This document shows positions 59,999-64,000 of a stretch of DNA of 64,000 bases, piece by piece. Source of the DNA: Gemmataceae bacterium (lineage in GTDB: Bacteria; Planctomycetota; Planctomycetia; Gemmatales; Gemmataceae); contig SHZY01000011.1 in NCBI GenBank assembly GCA_009692065.1, forward strand, positions 1-64,000, in the 5' to 3' direction. A program made the translations under genes and the position numbers. The notes under the pieces were generated by a model. The model had not been told where the DNA came from. It worked only from the letters and a program-made list of their open reading frames with translations, and did not search any database. Within the stretch, counting starts at the first letter, position 1. Every line of letters starts with the position of its first letter.

Positions 59999-62437
59999 TC
60001 AGTTCTTCGTCACCACTTCATCCAGATTCAAGAGCACGCTTGCCACAATCGTGTACGCTGCCAACTCCGGCGCGGATAGCGTGTCGTCGCGCGGCGCTTC
60101 GCCCACGCGCAAGAGGTCAGCGGCGGCCTTTGGGTTGGCGTTGTAGGTTTGCAGTTGCTTGTCGAGGACGCGTTGGAGGATCGCCATCTCTCGTTCCGAC
60201 GGGGAACGCGCCGTCGCGAGGCGCCACGCGAGCGCTAAACGGGCCTCCGAGGTTTTTTCCTTTAGCATGATTCGTTCGGCGAACTTGCGCGATGCCTCCA
60301 CGTAGGTCGGGTCGTTCATCAGCACCAGGGCCTGCAGCGGCGTGTTGGTGCGCGAGCGGCGCACGGTGCAGATCTCGCGGTCCGGAGCGTCGAAGGTCAC
60401 CAGCTGCGGCGGCGGCGAGGTGCGCTTCCAGAAGGTGTACATCGTACGGCGATACAGGTCCTTGCCGTGGCTCTGCACGAAGAACTGGGCCGACCAGTTC
60501 TTGCTGTCCTGCCGCGACGCGAGTTCCTGCCACAGGCCAGCGGGTTGATACGGGCTGACGCTCTGGCCGCCGATCTCGCGATTGAGCAACCCGCTGAGGG
60601 CGAGCGCTTGATCGCGGATGAACTCGGCTTGCAGGCGGAAGCGGGGGCCACGCGCCAGGAGACGATTTTCCGGATCCCTGGCGAGATTCGCCTTCGTGAC
60701 GACGGACGATTGGCGATAGGCCGACGACGTGACGATGGTGCGCACCAGGTGGCGCACGCTCCAGGCACGCCGCCCTTTCACCCCCGGCCCCTCTCCCCCG
60801 GAGGGGAGAGGGGAGATGAATTCGGCCGCGAGCCAATCGAGCAACTCGGCATGGCTCGGTTGTTCACCCTGCGAGCCGAAGTCCTCGACCGTCTTCACCA
60901 GACCGGCGCCGAAGAACATTTGCCAGTAGCGATTGACGATCACCCGGCTCATCAACGGATGCGACGGATCGGTCAGCCAGCGGGCGAGACCGAGCCGATT
61001 GGCCGGCGCGCCCTCAGGCAAGGCAGGAAGGAACGCAGGCACTCCCGCGCTTACTTTTGCGCCCTTCTTGTTGTACTCGCCTCGAATCAGCATGAACGTG
61101 TCGCGCGGCTTCGGCATGTCCTGCATGACCATGCTTGAGCCGGCTTTCGCTTCTAGGGCCTTCTTCTCCTTGCGAAGTTCGGCGATTTTCATGACCACCT
61201 CCGACGCCTTCTCAAGTTCTTTGATCTGCGCGTCAATCTTGGCGATGGCCTCCAACTGAGCCTTCGACGGCGCTTTGATGACCGGCGCCGCGTTGCCCTT
61301 GGAGCCATCCAGCCCGCTCTCCGGCACGGCGTTGAAGAACGCGTATACCTGATAGAATTCGCGCTGCGAGATCGGGTCGTACTTGTGATCGTGGCACTGC
61401 GAGCACGTCATCGTCAGGCCAAGCCAAACGGTTGCCGTGGTGGTGACGCGATCGACGATGTAGTTGTTGAGATACTCCTCGGGGATGGCGCCGCCTTCGA
61501 AGTTGATCATGTGATTGCGATTGAAGCCGCTGGCGATCTTTTGCTCAATCGTCGCGTTCGGCAGCAAATCGCCGGCCAGCTGCTCGATGGTGAAGCGGTC
61601 GAACGGCAGATCGTTGTTGAACGCATCGATCACCCATTCGCGCCAGCGCGACATGTCGCGCCCGGCATCAATGTGATAGCCATGCGTGTCGGCGAAGCGG
61701 GCGGCATCGAGCCAATCGACGGCCATGCGCTCGCCATAGTGAGGCGAGGAGAGATAGCGTTCGACGACGCGTTCGTAGGCGCCGGGGTTCTTGTCGTTGA
61801 GGAACGAATCGATCTCCGAGATCGTCGGTGGCAAGCCTGTAAGGTCGAGCGCGAGCCGCCGGACAAGCGTCGCACGGTCCGCTTCCGGCGCTGGCTGCAT
61901 GCCTTCTTTTTCCAGCCTCGCGAGAATGAAGCGGTCAATCGCATTTTGGACGCGCTGCGACTCCTTGACATTCGGCAGCGCGGGGCGTTGCGGCGCGACG
62001 AAGGCCCAGTGCTGCGAATACACGGCTCCCTGTTCGATCCAGCGCTTCAGCAAATCGATCTGCGCGGTGCTGAGCTTCTTGTTCGTCTTCGGCGGCGGCA
62101 TGCGTTCAGTCGCGTCCTCGGCGAGAATGCGACGCACCAGCTCGCTCTCGTCGATCTTTTTCGGCACGATGGCGTGGCCGCCGCCGCGCAACTTGGCAAG
62201 ACCGCCGTCGCGCGTATCGAGCCGCAGCTTCGCCTTGCGCTGCAATTCGTCCGGCCCATGGCAGACAAAGCAGTTTTCGGAAAGGATGGGCCGGATGTCG
62301 CGATTGAAGTCAACCGTCACGGGGGCCGCGGTCTTCTTCTCCTGCGCGCGAATAGTCAGCGTGGGGCCGAACAGCAACAAGGTAGTCAGGCATGGCACCA
62401 GGTGGAGAATACGAACGGTGTATCGAACCATGATCAT
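59999..62437 (-). CDS. DUF1549/DUF1553 protein with cytochrome-like PSCyt1 motif
   Basis: 812 residues. A signal helix is followed by [20 protein letters not shown], the PSCyt1 motif whose CFVCH could bind heme covalently. DUF1549 follows ([35 protein letters not shown]), then a coiled coil ([19 protein letters not shown]) and DUF1553 ([20 protein letters not shown]). It is probably a secreted component working with the adjacent DUF1501 protein. The start could be MVRYTV two codons later. A palindromic repeat is embedded in frame at 60777-60816. Confidence 0.93.
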   Translation of the reverse strand: MIMVRYTVRILHLVPCLTTLLLFGPTLTIRAQEKKTAAPVTVDFNRDIRPILSENCFVCHGPDELQRKAKLRLDTRDGGLAKLRGGGHAIVPKKIDESELVRRILAEDATERMPPPKTNKKLSTAQIDLLKRWIEQGAVYSQHWAFVAPQRPALPNVKESQRVQNAIDRFILARLEKEGMQPAPEADRATLVRRLALDLTGLPPTISEIDSFLNDKNPGAYERVVERYLSSPHYGERMAVDWLDAARFADTHGYHIDAGRDMSRWREWVIDAFNNDLPFDRFTIEQLAGDLLPNATIEQKIASGFNRNHMINFEGGAIPEEYLNNYIVDRVTTTATVWLGLTMTCSQCHDHKYDPISQREFYQVYAFFNAVPESGLDGSKGNAAPVIKAPSKAQLEAIAKIDAQIKELEKASEVVMKIAELRKEKKALEAKAGSSMVMQDMPKPRDTFMLIRGEYNKKGAKVSAGVPAFLPALPEGAPANRLGLARWLTDPSHPLMSRVIVNRYWQMFFGAGLVKTVEDFGSQGEQPSHAELLDWLAAEFISPLPSGGEGPGVKGRRAWSVRHLVRTIVTSSAYRQSSVVTKANLARDPENRLLARGPRFRLQAEFIRDQALALSGLLNREIGGQSVSPYQPAGLWQELASRQDSKNWSAQFFVQSHGKDLYRRTMYTFWKRTSPPPQLVTFDAPDREICTVRRSRTNTPLQALVLMNDPTYVEASRKFAERIMLKEKTSEARLALAWRLATARSPSEREMAILQRVLDKQLQTYNANPKAAADLLRVGEAPRDDTLSAPELAAYTIVASVLLNLDEVVTKN
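60777..60816. repeat. CCCCTCTCCCC palindrome in frame in the DUF1549/1553 gene
   Basis: The palindrome CCCCTCTCCCC(CGGA)GGGGAGAGGGG is read on the coding strand as [14 protein letters not shown]. It is nearly identical to, and in the same frame as, the insert at 7551-7594 in an unrelated gene. Confidence 0.85.
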
Positions 62438-62520
62438 CTCGAAAGAAAAAGCCGTGGCATTGAATGTCCACCGCTATTCTCGCAATCGGCGACTCGGCTT
62501 GCAATGGTTTTGTCCGCGAA

Positions 62521-63405
62521 CTACGGTTCCTTCCTCGCGGCGAGATGCTTGTCGAACCACTCGAGCATCGCCGGCAGCACGATCTCCGTGTTTTGCTTGG
62601 CGCTGAATCCGTGCGCGGCGCCTTCGACAACGACCAGCTTGGCAGGCGCCTTGGTTTTTTCGAACACCTTCATGATGTTGTGGCTATGGTCAATCGGCAC
62701 CAAGAGGTCCTTGTCGCCATGGATCAGCAGCGTCGGCGCGGCTTTGTCGGAGACATGCAGGATCGGCGACAGGCTGGGCGTCAGCTTCTCGTCGAAGGTG
62801 AGCGGCGGCTTGAGGCCTGGGATCTTCTTGATCACCTCGGGCGGGTCGGTCGTCCAGCCGCGCAGGTCGGTCGGCGGATAGAGTGCGACGACGGCAGCGA
62901 GGCGATTGCCTGACTTGAGAACCGGGTCCTTCGCCTTCGGATCGCCGTCATCGCCGGTGGTGCCGAGCATGAGCGATAGATGGCCCCCCGCGCTGCCGCC
63001 GAACACACCGAGGCGTTCCGGGTTCGCGCCGAACTCGCTTGCTTTCATGCGAATCACTCGCACACTGCGGCGCACGTCGGCGACGGCGTCGGGCACCGCG
63101 TACTTCGGTGCGCTGGCGTGGCGGATGATGAACATGGTGTAGCCCTTGTCGAGATACGGCTTCGACGCGCTGGCCAGGATTTTCGCGTCCGCCCAGTTCG
63201 AGTACCACCCGCCGCTTTGAATCCAGATGATGCCTGCCCCGTTGGCCTTGGCGGGCTTGATGACATCAAACGTCAGAGCCATTCCGTCCTTGCGGCCATA
63301 GATGACGTCGGCCTGGATTTTCGGCTCATCGCCGGCACGGAGCGGCAGTGTTGCCAGGGAAACTAGAATGGCGGACGCGGCAAAACGATACGTAAGTTTT
63401 GTCAT
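62521..63405 (-). CDS. Secreted alpha/beta hydrolase (BD-FAE/esterase-like)
   Basis: 294 residues. Signal peptide (TKLTYRFAASAILVSLATLP). The hydrolase triad is visible: nucleophile Ser in GVFGGSAGGHLSL, Asp in IHGDKDLLVP and His in VEGAAHGFS. The oxyanion part is GIIWIQSGGWYSN. It would cleave ester bonds, possibly on polysaccharides, in the periplasm. It sits 83 bases upstream of the DUF1549 gene on the same strand. Confidence 0.88.
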   Translation of the reverse strand: MTKLTYRFAASAILVSLATLPLRAGDEPKIQADVIYGRKDGMALTFDVIKPAKANGAGIIWIQSGGWYSNWADAKILASASKPYLDKGYTMFIIRHASAPKYAVPDAVADVRRSVRVIRMKASEFGANPERLGVFGGSAGGHLSLMLGTTGDDGDPKAKDPVLKSGNRLAAVVALYPPTDLRGWTTDPPEVIKKIPGLKPPLTFDEKLTPSLSPILHVSDKAAPTLLIHGDKDLLVPIDHSHNIMKVFEKTKAPAKLVVVEGAAHGFSAKQNTEIVLPAMLEWFDKHLAARKEP

Positions 63406-63701
63406 GGGAAAAATTCTCGGTCGTTAGGTGGGTCGCGGTTGCGGTCGTGAAATTTTGCCCCTCCAAGTAGGCCCATATTAATGGGTAGGCTACGGCCCTG
63501 CAAACATTCAGTGGGAATAAAACGCGGAATGACGGATCCAAGTGGTGTTGTCCCGGGCGCAAGAATACGGTTGCATGGGAAGCACGCCCGATGTAGGATG
63601 GCGGCGAAGTGGCGGGTGCGCGAAACCATCTTGCGAGCAGTCTGCCGGGTCTTGAGAACGTTCAGCCAACGCAAATCGACAAGTTTTCTTGGGAGGTGCG
63701 T
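63406..63701. other. Intergenic region without recognisable content
   Basis: About 300 bases between the divergent hydrolase and the gene starting at 63702. I see no repeat element, RNA gene or clear promoter. The ribosome site GGGAGG of the next gene lies at its end. Confidence 0.5.
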
Positions 63702-64000
63702 ATGTCCCAGCCTGAACCTTCGGATCGGTATCCCAACGCAATTCTGGTGACGCCTTCGAGCGACGCCCGCAAGAAGAAAACGCAGCTGCGCAAGGCATCG
63801 TCAGGCGTGCGGTTGCCGTGGGTGCAAATTGCCATCGGCGGCGGCATCGGCTGGGTGCTGGTGGTGTTGATCGTCGCGGGTTTCTCGTCGTTTCGAGGCG
63901 AGCGACCGATCGAGGACGAACCGTTGCCGATGCCTGCGATCCGGCCCGTCGGACCTCGAGCGAATGCGGCGCCGAAGGCCGTCGAACCCGCCGCACCGCA
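63702..64000 (+). CDS. Start of a single-pass membrane protein (cut by window end)
   Basis: 99 codons are visible from MSQPEPSDRYPNAILVTPSS, preceded by GGGAGG. A basic stretch (ARKKKTQLRK) leads into a membrane helix (VQIAIGGGIGWVLVVLIVAG), followed by a Pro/Ala-rich periplasmic linker that runs off the window. Function unknown from this part. Confidence 0.7.
   Translation, partial: MSQPEPSDRYPNAILVTPSSDARKKKTQLRKASSGVRLPWVQIAIGGGIGWVLVVLIVAGFSSFRGERPIEDEPLPMPAIRPVGPRANAAPKAVEPAAP

Noticed and set aside
1-64000. tRNA, rRNA or riboswitch genes
   Set aside because: I looked through the intergenic gaps by eye and found palindromes and word repeats but no cloverleaf, rRNA or known riboswitch core. 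A tRNAscan/Infernal run would be decisive.

Overview
The window looks like chromosomal DNA of a planctomycete, most likely a Gemmataceae-type lineage. GC is high. It carries two Tat-exported DUF1501 proteins, a cytochrome-like DUF1549/DUF1553 protein with a CxxCH motif, secreted PQQ-type beta-propellers (one with EF-hands), an N-terminal CACGK/CPGC zinc-type motif, a Gfo/Idh/MocA protein and a very long secretin. All of these are typical of that phylum. No rRNA, tRNA or CRISPR array was recognised.

Layout. 1-117: tail of an ISAzo13-type transposase. 243-3939: a compact five-gene cluster encoding a JAB/JAMM peptidase, a 60-residue protein, an E2-like protein, a ThiF/E1-like protein and an unknown 395-residue protein. 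This is a prokaryotic ubiquitin-like conjugation/deconjugation system with no recognisable ubiquitin-like modifier, and it is the best candidate here for an undescribed system. 4018-9835: DUF1501 protein, a two-TM protein and a BNR/sortilin-type propeller. 10075-10505: decayed gene remnants. 10502-20776: rhodanese, topA, a PpiD/SurA-like protein and dnaE. 20866-24056: small membrane proteins, a DUF350 / lipoprotein / glutathionylspermidine-synthase-like trio, and a VOC protein. 24255-27123: amino-acid permease and glgC. 27704-34064: secretin and a SPOR-like secreted protein. 34363-38861: a tiny lipoprotein-like ORF, trpS, an unknown protein, a broken TPR gene, a stand-alone PolX N-terminal domain and a UbiA prenyltransferase. 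38939-44201: two PQQ propellers flanking an oxidoreductase, plus gene debris. 44328-55355: a complete RND efflux set (outer-membrane factor divergent from one MFP and two large RND permeases). 55459-64000: an alkaline-phosphatase-fold protein, two acyltransferases, DUF1501 and DUF1549 proteins, an alpha/beta hydrolase and the start of a membrane protein.

The second strong theme is repeats. Nearly every intergenic gap holds a palindromic or tandem 'word' repeat: CTGAYYC heptads, CACAGAG-bounded inverted elements, GTGGCACGGTC hairpins, GGTGAGTGGT runs, CATCCTT runs, TTTAGCGCC hairpins and CCCCTCTCCCC palindromes. Several also lie in frame inside genes. The same palindrome is read in the same frame in the BNR protein and the DUF1549 protein. 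The two RND permeases carry two different repeat families at the same residue junction. This resembles the Rickettsia palindromic elements that became protein segments, but in a planctomycete.

Limits: all calls come from reading the sequence and from memory of families; no database search was run.
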